Of a stretch of DNA of 64,000 bases, positions 9,554 to 18,692 are shown piece by piece. The notes under the pieces were generated by a model. That model was given only the letters and a program-made list of their open reading frames with translations, made no database searches and was not told where the DNA came from. The DNA is from Dorea sp. D27 (GTDB lineage: Bacteria; Bacillota; Clostridia; Lachnospirales; Lachnospiraceae), in assembly GCF_001185345.1 (NCBI RefSeq), contig NZ_KQ236746.1, forward strand, positions 85,553 through 149,552. The letters run 5' to 3'. The position numbers and the translations under genes were made by a program. Each line of letters begins with the position of its first letter. Within the stretch, counting starts at the first letter, position 1.

Positions 9554-9738
9554 CGTAAATATCTCCATGTCCGTGTGTCAACAATACTTATTATAATGTA
9601 TATAAGCCGCAGGAAAAAGGCCTGAAACAAATAGAACGGAATTTTAGAAGAACAAGACGGAAAAGTTTATATCATATTAAAAATAAAGCCTCTATAATGT
9701 GCTTATGCAAAAGTAAACAAATGTAAGGAGGAATGAAG

Positions 9739-10794
9739 ATGAAAAAATTGGTTTCAGTATTATTGTGCTTGATGCTGACAGCTGCAATGGTGACAGGTTG
9801 CGGGAGCAGTGATGCAGGTTCTGGGACAGGGGGCAAGAGTACAAAGGAGACAAAGGAGACGGGGGAGGAAAAGACTGCAGACCCGGAGGAGTATCAGGTT
9901 GTCATGGTCGTAAAGCAGAGCGATTCATGGTTCGATGACATGGCTACAGGCGTAGAGCAGCTGAAAAAGGATACGGGACTGAACGTCTCGGTCCAGGTTC
10001 CGGAGACGGGAGATGCCGCAAGTCAGATTTCTATTATGGAAGATTTGATTGCACAGGGAGTAGATGCAATCTGCGTCGTTCCAAATGACCCGGAAGCGCT
10101 TGTGCCGACGATTGAAAAGGCAAGGGAATCTGGTATTGTGGTAGTTACACATGAAGCGCCGGGTATTGCAGAAGATGTGGATCTGGATGTAGAGGCCTTT
10201 GTGAATGAGGAGTTCGGCAAGCTGTTTGGAGAAAAGCTGGCAACGGCCATGGGCGGCAAAGGACAGTACGCCGGTTTTGTAGGCGGGCTGACGATGGAGA
10301 CGCATATGGCATGGTATAAGGCAGCTGTTGCCTATATAGAGGAGAACTACCCGGATATGGAATGTGTCTCGAAGGAACCGTATGAGGATGGAAACAGCAT
10401 AGATGGGGCGCATGATAAGGCGTTAGAGATTCTGAAAGCATATCCGGATATTAAGGGATTCTTTGACTGTTCCGCACAGGGAGGCGGTATCTGTGAGACG
10501 CTGCAGGAGAAGAACAAGACGGATGATATAAAGGTCGTATCTCTGGCGCTGCCGTCCATGTCCGCCACTTATCTGGAGGACGGTTCCATGGCGGCAGGAT
10601 TGGCATGGAGACCGGCGGATGCTGGATATGCGACCTGTTATGCCGCGTATCTGCTGGCATCGGGGCAGAAGGTAGAGACAGGAACCGACCTTAAGATTAC
10701 CGGATACGAAGAGGTGGAAGTAAAGGATGGGGTTGCCTATGGTAATGCGCCTCTCGAATTCTCAGCCGACAACATCAATGATTACAATTTCTAA
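9739..10794 (+). CDS. Sugar-binding lipoprotein of an ABC importer (RbsB/LsrB/RhaS-like)
   Basis: The signal peptide ends in a lipobox (AAMVTGCG), anchoring the mature protein to the outer face of the membrane. A low-complexity linker (GSGTGGKSTKETKETGEEK) precedes a periplasmic-binding-protein type 1 fold (VVMVVKQSDSWFDDMATGV; QGVDAICVVPNDPEAL). It resembles the simple-sugar binders RhaS and LsrB; the ligand is unknown. ATG 9739 has GGAGG seven bases before it, while ATG 9733 is only one base from that site. It is the first gene of a binding protein-ATPase-permease-permease-SIS operon, divergent from the YesM/YesN-like pair. A TATAAT lies at 9693-9698. Confidence 0.9.
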   Translation: MKKLVSVLLCLMLTAAMVTGCGSSDAGSGTGGKSTKETKETGEEKTADPEEYQVVMVVKQSDSWFDDMATGVEQLKKDTGLNVSVQVPETGDAASQISIMEDLIAQGVDAICVVPNDPEALVPTIEKARESGIVVVTHEAPGIAEDVDLDVEAFVNEEFGKLFGEKLATAMGGKGQYAGFVGGLTMETHMAWYKAAVAYIEENYPDMECVSKEPYEDGNSIDGAHDKALEILKAYPDIKGFFDCSAQGGGICETLQEKNKTDDIKVVSLALPSMSATYLEDGSMAAGLAWRPADAGYATCYAAYLLASGQKVETGTDLKITGYEEVEVKDGVAYGNAPLEFSADNINDYNF

Positions 10795-10802
10795 ACAGAA
10801 TC

Positions 10803-10841
10803 AAAGCTGCTGCCCGATTATTTCAATCGGGCAGCAGCTTT
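10803..10841 (+). promoter_or_regulatory. Perfect intercistronic stem-loop after the binding-protein gene
   Basis: A 16-bp perfect stem (AAAGCTGCTGCCCGAT / ATCGGGCAGCAGCTTT) with a 7-nt loop lies nine bases after the binding-protein stop and before the ATPase start. There is no T run. Such hairpins commonly protect the upstream message or cut read-through, so that binding protein is made in excess of the membrane parts. That role here is inference. Confidence 0.75.
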
Positions 10842-10868
10842 ATGAGAGACATGCTTGGAGGTAGCATT

Positions 10869-12392
10869 ATGGGAACAGTCTTAGAAGCCAGACATATATA
10901 CAAGTCATTTGTAGGTGTTCAGGCACTGAAGGACATTAATATCAAGATTGAAAGTGGTAAGATTCACTGTCTTGCCGGAGAGAACGGATGCGGCAAATCG
11001 ACATTTGTAAAAAACATCTCAGGCGTATATACGCCTGACTCGGGAGAAGTTGTCTTAAACGGCAGCCTGTATCATTCCCTGACACCATCGCAGGCCATGC
11101 GGGAGGGGATCCAGGTGATATATCAGGACTTATCGCTCTTTCAGCATCTGACGGTGGCCGAAAATATAGCAATCAGCAGACTCAAGTCCGATAAGAAGCG
11201 TATCGTAAACTGGAGGAAGGTGCATGCGATTGCGGAAGAGCAGCTGGATAAAATAGGTGTACATATGGACATTAATCAGCCGGTGGGAGAGATATCAATG
11301 GCAAACAGGCAGATTACCGCAATATGCAGAGCGCTTGCACAGGATGCCAGAATTCTTTTTATGGATGAACCTACGACGGCGCTTACGAGGACGGAAGTCG
11401 ACAGACTGATGAAAATCATGCTAGATCTAAAGAAGAAGGGTCTGGCGATTGTCTTTATCAGTCATAAGCTGGACGAAGTGTTTTCGGTGGCAGACACCAT
11501 TACGATTTTCCGCAATGGTGAGAAGATCGGTGACTTTGAGAGCAAAGAGCTGGATAAGAAAAGCCTTTCCTACCATATGACAGGAAGGGAAGTGGAGTAC
11601 CCCCGATACCTGCGTTCCGTAAAAGATAACACACCGGTTCTGGAGATAGAAAATCTTTCGAGAAAAAAACAGTATGAGTCGCTCTCTCTTCGAGTACGTC
11701 CCGGGGATATCGTAGGGGTAACCGGACTTCTCGGTTCTGGGAGAACCGAACTTGCATTATCGCTTTTCGGGCTGAACCCCGCAGATAGCGGACGGATTAA
11801 GATAGACGGAAAGGAAGTTGCCATATCGTCACCCATGGAGGCTAAGAAACTGGGCATCGCCCTGCTCCCGGAGGACCGCTTTCATCAGGGACTGTTCATG
11901 GACAGAGAGGTGAAGGAAAATATATCTTCTGCCATCGTAGATGACATTTCTACAAGAGGCCTTCTGGATAAAGACAGAGAGAAAAAGGTTGCAGAAGATT
12001 ACACGCGGCAGCTGAAGGTGAGGACGCCTTCTGTTGAAACCGCAGTCGGTACCTTGTCAGGCGGCAACCAGCAGAAAGTTGTGATAGGAAAATGGACTGC
12101 GTCCAAGCCGAGAGTATTTATCATGGACACTCCAACGGTTGGAATCGACATCGGTTCAAAGGCGGAGATATATGAACAGATACATAAGCTGGCGGCGGAA
12201 GGAATGTCAATTATTTTTATCTCTGATGAGATACAGGAGATTATCGCAAACTGCAACAGGGTAATGGTTCTTGCGGACGGAAGATGTGTACGGATGCTGG
12301 AAGAGGATGACTTGAAAGAAAATGCAGAGCAGACGATAACAGAACTTATCGGACGGCATGCAGAGGAGACCGCAAAGGGGGAAGCACTATGA
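10869..12392 (+). CDS. Ribose-type ABC importer ATPase, two nucleotide-binding domains
   Basis: About 507 residues in the RbsA/MglA/LsrA pattern of duplicated ATPases. Domain one has Walker A GENGCGKST and Walker B ILFMDEPTTAL. Its signature region is unusual, reading ISMANRQITAI instead of LSxGxxQ. Domain two has the degenerate Walker A GLLGSGRTE and a full signature LSGGNQQKVVIGKW. Start ATG 10869 has GGAGG seven bases upstream; the frame is open from 10842. It energises uptake through the two permeases that follow. The 3' end overlaps the first permease gene by four bases. Confidence 0.92.
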   Translation: MGTVLEARHIYKSFVGVQALKDINIKIESGKIHCLAGENGCGKSTFVKNISGVYTPDSGEVVLNGSLYHSLTPSQAMREGIQVIYQDLSLFQHLTVAENIAISRLKSDKKRIVNWRKVHAIAEEQLDKIGVHMDINQPVGEISMANRQITAICRALAQDARILFMDEPTTALTRTEVDRLMKIMLDLKKKGLAIVFISHKLDEVFSVADTITIFRNGEKIGDFESKELDKKSLSYHMTGREVEYPRYLRSVKDNTPVLEIENLSRKKQYESLSLRVRPGDIVGVTGLLGSGRTELALSLFGLNPADSGRIKIDGKEVAISSPMEAKKLGIALLPEDRFHQGLFMDREVKENISSAIVDDISTRGLLDKDREKKVAEDYTRQLKVRTPSVETAVGTLSGGNQQKVVIGKWTASKPRVFIMDTPTVGIDIGSKAEIYEQIHKLAAEGMSIIFISDEIQEIIANCNRVMVLADGRCVRMLEEDDLKENAEQTITELIGRHAEETAKGEAL

Positions 12393-13378
12393 AGACGAAA
12401 AAATTAGACCGGTTTCAGGGAATTCTTCTGCTGATAATTATCATGTACAGTGTTTTTGTCGCAATAAAGAATCCGGCGTTCATACATATAGAGACTATTT
12501 TTGATATCACCCGTGTCGCGTCAACTACGCTGATGGTTGCAATCGGCCTTCTCGTAGTGATGATATCGGGTGGGATTGACGTATCATTTATGGCGGTTGC
12601 TCTGTTTGGAAGCTACACGACAATCAACATTATGATTGGAACCGGAATAGACAATCTGGCATTCGCGTTCGTCAGCTCCGCGCTTATCGGGGGACTTCTT
12701 GGCGTTATAAACGCGCTGCTCATAAGCTGGCTTAAGCTGCCGCCATTTATCATTACGCTTGGAACGCAGAATCTGTTCCATGGCATCATGACTACGTTTA
12801 TCAGTGACAAGTCCTTTGGCGCGGGCGTGCTTCCGGAAAGCCTGCATGCCTTCGGCCAGGCGTCTGTATTTAAAATCAAAGATGCCGGGCTGACGGCTTC
12901 CGTGCTCCCGGTACTGCTGGCCGGCCTCGCAACCTGGTTTATATTATACAGGACGATGGTCGGAAGAGGCATATTTGCAATCGGAAATGACGAAGAGTCA
13001 GCCAGAAGGGCGGGGTTCAACCCGTTTAGGATCCGACTGTTCGTATATGTGTATTCGGGGATACTTGCCGGGATCATGGGTATGATGTATGTGGCACAGA
13101 CGAATGCCCTGTATCCAAACAAGCTCGTCGGGGATGAACTGATTGTCGTAGCCGCGGTTGTAATTGGCGGGACAAAGATCACAGGAGGACAGGGCAAGAT
13201 ATTTGGGGCAGTCCTCGGCGTAATCATTATCTATCTTCTGAATACAACGTTGATTATGATCGGTCTGTCATCCTCGTGGAACAATCTGTTTGTAGGGACT
13301 ATTCTGGTCATTTCGGTAGCTGTGACATCATATCAGGAGAAGGTGAAAAATCGAAATAACCTTATCTTTACAGAATAG
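12389..13378 (+). CDS. Ribose-type ABC importer permease (RbsC family), first subunit
   Basis: 329 residues with about eight to ten membrane helices and the family core (VVMISGGIDVSFMAVAL; late loop IVVAAVVIGGTKITGGQG). It is translationally coupled to the ATPase gene by an ATGA overlap. Having two different RbsC-type permeases suggests a heterodimeric channel, as in the rhamnose and AI-2 importers. The substrate is not readable. Confidence 0.92.
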   Translation: MKTKKLDRFQGILLLIIIMYSVFVAIKNPAFIHIETIFDITRVASTTLMVAIGLLVVMISGGIDVSFMAVALFGSYTTINIMIGTGIDNLAFAFVSSALIGGLLGVINALLISWLKLPPFIITLGTQNLFHGIMTTFISDKSFGAGVLPESLHAFGQASVFKIKDAGLTASVLPVLLAGLATWFILYRTMVGRGIFAIGNDEESARRAGFNPFRIRLFVYVYSGILAGIMGMMYVAQTNALYPNKLVGDELIVVAAVVIGGTKITGGQGKIFGAVLGVIIIYLLNTTLIMIGLSSSWNNLFVGTILVISVAVTSYQEKVKNRNNLIFTE

Positions 13379-13389
13379 GGAGGCAGAAG

Positions 13390-14403
13390 ATGAATAAAGT
13401 AAATAAAATAATCCGCAGAGATTTGAATCTCAGTATTCTTACAGGAGTGACCGTGCTTGTATTGCTGTGGTCGGCAGTATCCTTCGGGGACGCAATGTAC
13501 TCCCTGAAAAACATACAGTCTATGACGTTCCAGATACCGGAATTTGGATTTTTGGCTTTGGCGATGATGCTGTCCAATATGATTGGAGGAATCGACCTGT
13601 CCATTATCGCCAATGCAAATACAGTTGCCATTACGAGCGCATATATTCTCAATGGACAGTGGGCATTTGGCCTGACTGGCTCATCAAGAATCGTGGCCGC
13701 TGTCGCGGCAGCAGTGATTGTCAGCCTGCTGTTCGGGCTCCTGAACGGATTGCTCATTTCCAGGACTTCGGCTCCGCCCCTCATAGCCACGCTTGGGACG
13801 ATGACACTATTCCAGGGTATCGGGATGGCGGTAACTGGGGGCGCCAGCGTCGGAAATATTGACAGAGGGTTTGCGCAGATAGGCAAGGCCACATTGATGC
13901 AGCTTCCCCTCATTTTCTGGCTGTTTCTGCTGACGGCAGTGATTCTGGGCATGGTCTTGTCAAAAAGCAAGTTTGGAAGGAAACTATATCTGTATGGGGA
14001 CAATCCTACCGCATCCAGATTCTCCGCAATCGATAATGATAAGATGTGCATCTGTACGTTTCTTCTGACAGGCGTTCTCGCAGGAATGGCAGGGCTGATT
14101 GTACTCAGCAGAGTCAATTCCGCCAAAGTAGGATACGGCGATTCCTACCTGCTTCAGACACTGATCGTATGCGTGGTCGGAGGGATTGATCCAAACGGTG
14201 GCAAAGGCAGGGTGTGGGGAGTGCTGATAGCAGTCGTGCTGATGCAGATTTTGTCCAGTGCCTTTACGATTATGTCATTGTCTCCTTATACGAAGAAATT
14301 AATCTGGGGTATTATGCTCGTACTTGTACTTGGACTGAATTATGCATTAAGAAAGTATACCAATAGGGTGGAACTTAGAAAAAGTCTGAAAGAGGGATGT
14401 TAG
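13390..14403 (+). CDS. Ribose-type ABC importer permease, second subunit
   Basis: 337 residues of the same family as the preceding permease (MIGGIDLSIIANANTVAIT; late motif TLIVCVVGGIDPNGGKGRV). It follows by 11 bp with GGGAGG before ATG 13390. The C-terminus is basic and cytoplasmic. The last seven bases overlap the SIS-protein gene, so transport and the downstream enzyme are made together. Confidence 0.92.
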   Translation: MNKVNKIIRRDLNLSILTGVTVLVLLWSAVSFGDAMYSLKNIQSMTFQIPEFGFLALAMMLSNMIGGIDLSIIANANTVAITSAYILNGQWAFGLTGSSRIVAAVAAAVIVSLLFGLLNGLLISRTSAPPLIATLGTMTLFQGIGMAVTGGASVGNIDRGFAQIGKATLMQLPLIFWLFLLTAVILGMVLSKSKFGRKLYLYGDNPTASRFSAIDNDKMCICTFLLTGVLAGMAGLIVLSRVNSAKVGYGDSYLLQTLIVCVVGGIDPNGGKGRVWGVLIAVVLMQILSSAFTIMSLSPYTKKLIWGIMLVLVLGLNYALRKYTNRVELRKSLKEGC

Positions 14404-14975
14404 AAGTGAGAGAAGAGAGATATAAGGAATTATATAAGACCATACTTCTGGAACACGTAGAAGTGTTTGAAAAGCAAAATTTGCAAGAATTGGGACAGTT
14501 CATGGAACATATAAAAACAGCCGGACGCATATTTGTGATGGGCGTTGGAAGAGAAGGCATTGCCGCGCGTGCATTTGCAATGCGGCTGATGCATCTTGGA
14601 AAAGAAGTGCATTGGATCTGGGATGACACGACGCCGGGCATGAGAGACAAAGATCTATTCATCGCCGTCAACGGCTCGGGCAGAATAGGACATATTCACT
14701 ATGTGACGGAACGGGCGAAAGAGAGCGGCGCGGCTGTTGCGGTCGTCACAGGCGGGCCGAAAGAGAAGACACCGGCGCTTGCAGACTGCGTACTGTTCGT
14801 ACCGGCGTGCGTCTATAATGGTACGGATGACAGGGCTGTACCGTCCGTACAGCCGATGGGCAACTTGTTTGAACAGCATCTGTTCCTCTTGTTTGATATG
14901 ATTATTATTCTACTGGAAGAAGAGATGCAGATTACGCATGCGCAGATGGAGGCAAGGCACAGAAATATAGAGTAG
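14397..14975 (+). CDS. SIS-domain sugar-phosphate isomerase-like protein (6-phospho-3-hexuloisomerase-like)
   Basis: 192 residues carrying one SIS domain (GRIFVMGVGREGIAARAFAMRL; then a phosphate-binding-like VNGSGRIGH where family members have SGSGET). Length and layout match HxlB-type 6-phospho-3-hexuloisomerases. The usual partner, hexulose-6-phosphate synthase, is absent, and the altered GSGRI loop makes that exact reaction doubtful. It is the last gene of the importer operon, overlapping the permease gene, so it probably acts on the phosphorylated form of the imported sugar. Confidence 0.75.
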   Translation: MLEVREERYKELYKTILLEHVEVFEKQNLQELGQFMEHIKTAGRIFVMGVGREGIAARAFAMRLMHLGKEVHWIWDDTTPGMRDKDLFIAVNGSGRIGHIHYVTERAKESGAAVAVVTGGPKEKTPALADCVLFVPACVYNGTDDRAVPSVQPMGNLFEQHLFLLFDMIIILLEEEMQITHAQMEARHRNIE

Positions 14976-14989
14976 CTTCCAGATAACCC

Positions 14990-15050
14990 AAAGCAGCAGA
15001 TGCATGACAGAACGCCGTGTTTTTGGCGGCAAGTCAGTATCTGCTGCTTT
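14990..15050. terminator. Bidirectional hairpin between convergent operons
   Basis: Perfect 12-bp arms (AAAGCAGCAGAT at 14990-15001, ATCTGCTGCTTT at 15039-15050) enclose a second small stem (GCCG/CGGC). Lying between the ends of the SIS gene and the convergent AraC-type gene, it could terminate transcription both ways. The T runs are short. Confidence 0.6.
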
Positions 15051-15082
15051 CATTGACGAAAAGGGGCGCTCCTGGATGTGCT

Positions 15083-15934
15083 TTATTCCTTCCGCGTGAC
15101 AGGTATCCATACTTCGAACTTGGCATTGTCCGGATCGGCATTTTGATATACTTCGATATCAGGTGCGTCTCCATATTCATAACCAGAACCCGGCAGCCAT
15201 TCGGTGACGATTCTCTGCTCCAGCTCCTGGATGGATCGGTTAGTCCCTGAACCAGAGAAGATAGCCCACGTAGCGGCCGGAACATGGTATTCTTCCAGAC
15301 TGCCGGTCAGCTCCTGGCTGCTTGATACTGCCAGATAGTATCTCCATTCTTCATTGTCATGGCAGGCGCTCACGCCTAACAGCCCCATTGGCTCGCTGTC
15401 CATCATCTGTGCCAGTGCTGCGATCGTACCGTCCGCGGCTGCTTTCTGCCACATTCCCGGTACGACGTTAAAGTTCTGCTCAATCTCCTTATGAAGCGGC
15501 TCCGACACGCCGATAATGCGGAAAGATTCTTTTGATTCGATGCGGTAATTCATTTCTTCTACTCCTTTTACTGTTATTTGAAAACTTACAGGCGGAAATG
15601 ACTTGAGCGGTGCACCTTCCTTTTTTGCGGCGGAAGGCGCAATCCCGTGCATGTTCTGAAACGCCCGGTTGAAGGCGGTAGGAGAGGAATAGCCGTATTT
15701 TAAAGCGATATCCACAATCTTCGCGCCGGCATCCTGAAGGTCTGCCGCGGCAAGAGTCATCCGTCTGCGGCGGATATATTCGGAGAGCGGTACACCTGCC
15801 ATGTAGGCAAACATCCGCTGGAAATGATAGGTAGAGCAGCAGGCTGTCCTGGCAGCCTGCGTATAATCTATCTCCTCCGTAATATTTTCTTCTATATAAT
15901 TCACTGCTTTGTTGAGACGTTCTATCCAGTCCAT
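15083..15934 (-). CDS. AraC-family regulator with GyrI-like effector domain
   Basis: About 283 residues in the reverse order to the other AraC genes here. The HTH pair is at the N-terminus (IDYTQAARTACCSTYHFQRMF and IVDIALKYGYSSPTAFNRAF), and a GyrI-like small-molecule domain follows (MNYRIESKESFRIIGVSEP onward, ending FEVWIPVTRKE). This is the Rob/SoxS-plus-BmrR-like layout that usually senses hydrophobic or cationic compounds. Start ATG 15934 (MDWIERLNK) has AGGAGAAGG before it; the frame is open a further 22 codons. There is no obvious target next to it; gdpP is divergent. Confidence 0.88.
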   Translation of the reverse strand: MDWIERLNKAVNYIEENITEEIDYTQAARTACCSTYHFQRMFAYMAGVPLSEYIRRRRMTLAAADLQDAGAKIVDIALKYGYSSPTAFNRAFQNMHGIAPSAAKKEGAPLKSFPPVSFQITVKGVEEMNYRIESKESFRIIGVSEPLHKEIEQNFNVVPGMWQKAAADGTIAALAQMMDSEPMGLLGVSACHDNEEWRYYLAVSSSQELTGSLEEYHVPAATWAIFSGSGTNRSIQELEQRIVTEWLPGSGYEYGDAPDIEVYQNADPDNAKFEVWIPVTRKE

Positions 15935-16174
15935 TCGCACCTTCTCCTTTTCATATGTATTATTATAGTTGCTTTTATTCACAGATACCTCTCTTTCCAT
16001 GCACGATAAAGAGAGGATTTTTACATAAATGTATGGTGCTATTATTATACAGTTTTACCGAAAAGATACAAGTCCTTTCCTTTCGCCGGGAAAGATGATA
16101 TAATATTGACGTATATTGTGGCTTTGTTTATGAAAAGAATGTGACTGAGGCCAGTCAGATTAGAGGATGGAGAT

Positions 16175-18229
16175 ATGAAAGAAAAGAAGAAAGTCCAACT
16201 GAAAGGTCAGCTGAGACTGTATATGCAGTGGCCGGCCATCATGGCGCTGTTCCTTGTGGCCGTGAACATATGGATATATAAGATCGATAAACGTGCAGGG
16301 GCGCTGATGTTCATATTCCTGCTCATCTATATCGTAATGGTCGGCATATTGTACCTGTACAGCAAGTCCATCATCATGAAGGATCTGGTTGAATTTGCAG
16401 CCCAGTACGGTATCGTGCAGAATACCCTTTTGCGGGAGCTGTCAGTTCCGTACGCGATTCTGCTGGAAGATGGCAAAGCGGTATGGATGAATGATAAGTT
16501 TGAGGAGATATTCGGAAAAAGGCCGAAAGGGGAGGCTTATATCAGCAAGTATATTCCGGAGCTGAACAAGAATATATTTCCGAAAGAAGAGAACGAATCC
16601 GTGAAGATGGACGTCTACTATGAGAACCGGGAATATAAGGCGGAACTGCGGCGTGTGTCGGTAGAGGGATTCAACGAGACAGAGCAGCTGATGGAACTTC
16701 CAGAAGAGAGGGAGTATTTCATCGCGGTACATCTGAATGACGTGACGGAACTGAACATATGTAAAAAGGAAAATGAAGAGCAGCGCCTCGTTTCGGGGCT
16801 CATCTATATTGACAACTATGATGAAGTGATCAACAGCGTGGAAGAAGTGCGCCAGTCGCTTCTGATGGCGCTCGTAGACCGCAAGATCAATCAGTACATC
16901 GCCAGGGTGGACGGAATCGTCAAGAAGCTGGAAAATGACAAATATTTTATCGCTATAAAGAAACAGTATTTTAAGAAGCTGGAGGAGGATAAGTTTTCTC
17001 TGCTGGAAGATGTGAAGTCCGTCAATATCGGGAACGGGATTCCAGCCACTTTAAGCATCGGGCTCGGCCTGAGCAATTCCGCATATTCACAGAGTTATAA
17101 CTATGCCCGTGTGGCCATAGACCTTGCGCTCGCGCGTGGCGGAGACCAGGCTGTAATCAAGGACTGCAGCGGCATCACCTATTATGGGGGCAAGCGGGAG
17201 CAGACCTCGAAGAATACGAGGGTAAAGGCAAGGGTGAAGGCGGAAGCGCTCCGGGAATTCATCACGGTGAAAGAGCATATCCTTGTCATGGGACATAAGC
17301 TTACGGATGTGGATTCTTTTGGTGCTGCTGTCGGCATATACAGAGCCGCGGCGGCGCTAGAGAAAAAGGCCCACATCATCATCAATGAAGTGTCGGCGTC
17401 TCTTCGCCCGCTGTATGAGGTGTATGCCAATGACCCTGCTTATCCTGAGGATCTGTTCCTGAACTCGCAGCAGGCCATCGACATGGCGGACGGAGATACG
17501 ATGGTCGTCGTCGTGGACACGAACAGGCCGCAGATGACAGAATGCGAGGAGCTGCTCCGCATGACGCGTACGATCGTCGTGCTCGACCATCACAGGCAGA
17601 GCAGTGATAATATCGACAATGCGCTGCTGTCTTATATAGAGCCGTATGCTTCATCGGCCTGCGAGATGGTCGCAGAGGTCCTGCAGTATATCGTGGACGA
17701 TATCAAGATACCGAATATAGAGGCGAGCAGCCTGTACGCAGGTATTATGATTGACACGAATAACTTCATGAACCGGACGGGCGTGCGTACCTTTGAGGCG
17801 GCTGCCTTCCTGCGCCGCTGCGGCGCGGACATTACCCTTGTGCGCAAGATGTTCCGGGACGATATGGACGCGTACCGCGCGAAGGCGGAGATTATCAGCA
17901 GCGCGGAAGTATATGAGGAAAAGTTTGCCATAGCAAGGGGGGCAGGCCTTCCTATAGAGAGCCCGACCATCATCGGCGCACAGGCAGCGAACGAACTGCT
18001 TGACATCAGCCAGATCAAGGCGTCCTTTGTGCTGACAGATTATAATGGTAAGATATATATCAGCGCCCGCTCTATCGATGAGGTCAATGTACAGATTATC
18101 ATGGAGCGGCTCGGCGGCGGCGGACATATGAATGCCGCGGGCGCGCAGCTGCTGGACATGGACATCGACGGGGCAGTGGAGAAGCTGAAAGAAGTCATAC
18201 GTGACATGGTAGAAGGAGGAGACATCTAA
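16175..18229 (+). CDS. gdpP: Cyclic-di-AMP phosphodiesterase GdpP
   Basis: 684 residues with the classic GdpP layout. Two N-terminal membrane helices are followed by a PAS-like domain, a degenerate GGDEF domain lacking the GGDEF signature, then DHH and DHHA1 domains. Catalytic metal motifs are visible: GHKLTDVDSFGAA, VVVDTNRPQM, VLDHHRQ and DTNNF, with the DHHA1 glycine motif GGGGHMNAAG. The enzyme hydrolyses c-di-AMP and so affects potassium homeostasis and wall stress. One base separates it from rplI, and dnaB follows, an order conserved across Firmicutes. A TATAAT lies at 16099-16104. Confidence 0.95.
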   Translation: MKEKKKVQLKGQLRLYMQWPAIMALFLVAVNIWIYKIDKRAGALMFIFLLIYIVMVGILYLYSKSIIMKDLVEFAAQYGIVQNTLLRELSVPYAILLEDGKAVWMNDKFEEIFGKRPKGEAYISKYIPELNKNIFPKEENESVKMDVYYENREYKAELRRVSVEGFNETEQLMELPEEREYFIAVHLNDVTELNICKKENEEQRLVSGLIYIDNYDEVINSVEEVRQSLLMALVDRKINQYIARVDGIVKKLENDKYFIAIKKQYFKKLEEDKFSLLEDVKSVNIGNGIPATLSIGLGLSNSAYSQSYNYARVAIDLALARGGDQAVIKDCSGITYYGGKREQTSKNTRVKARVKAEALREFITVKEHILVMGHKLTDVDSFGAAVGIYRAAAALEKKAHIIINEVSASLRPLYEVYANDPAYPEDLFLNSQQAIDMADGDTMVVVVDTNRPQMTECEELLRMTRTIVVLDHHRQSSDNIDNALLSYIEPYASSACEMVAEVLQYIVDDIKIPNIEASSLYAGIMIDTNNFMNRTGVRTFEAAAFLRRCGADITLVRKMFRDDMDAYRAKAEIISSAEVYEEKFAIARGAGLPIESPTIIGAQAANELLDISQIKASFVLTDYNGKIYISARSIDEVNVQIIMERLGGGGHMNAAGAQLLDMDIDGAVEKLKEVIRDMVEGGDI

Positions 18230-18230
18230 G

Positions 18231-18680
18231 ATGAAGGTAATATTAAAAGAAGACGTAAAATCACTCGGTAAGAAAGGGGATATCGTTGAGGTAAGCGACG
18301 GATATGCCAGAAACTTTATCCTTAAGAATAACAAAGGTGTAGAGGCCAACAGTAAGAACCTGAATGACCTGAAGCTTAAGAAAGCGAATGCAGATAAGGT
18401 GGCGCAGGAGCAGTATGAAGCGGCGAAGGAATTGGGAGCCAGAATCGAAGCCGGAAAGATAGAAGTGTCCATCAAGGTAGGAGAAGGCGGCAAGGCGTTC
18501 GGAGCCGTGTCCTCCAAAGAAATCTCCGCAGAGGTGAAGGAGCAGATGGGCCTGGAGATAGATAAGAAGAAAGTGCAGCTCAAGGAGACGATCAAGACGC
18601 TGGGGACGCACAATGTCCCGATCAAACTGCATCCGAAGGTGACAGCAGAACTGAAAGTCGTTGTTACGGAAGAAGTATAG
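18231..18680 (+). CDS. rplI: 50S ribosomal protein L9
   Basis: 149 residues, the normal length. It starts with the conserved MKVILKEDVKSLGKKGDIVEV RNA-binding N-domain, has the long central helix, and a C-domain containing GKAFGAVSSKEI. It binds the L1-stalk base of 23S rRNA. It is placed between gdpP and dnaB with GGAGG before its start. Confidence 0.97.
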   Translation: MKVILKEDVKSLGKKGDIVEVSDGYARNFILKNNKGVEANSKNLNDLKLKKANADKVAQEQYEAAKELGARIEAGKIEVSIKVGEGGKAFGAVSSKEISAEVKEQMGLEIDKKKVQLKETIKTLGTHNVPIKLHPKVTAELKVVVTEEV

Positions 18681-18692
18681 GAGGATTGCGGT

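Noticed and set aside
14397..14975. Ribulose monophosphate pathway (hxlB)
   Set aside because: No hexulose-6-phosphate synthase is present and the SIS phosphate loop is altered, so the name was not used.
14990..15050. Riboswitch between the SIS gene and the AraC-type gene
   Set aside because: It lies at the 3' ends of both genes, so a simple bidirectional terminator explains it.
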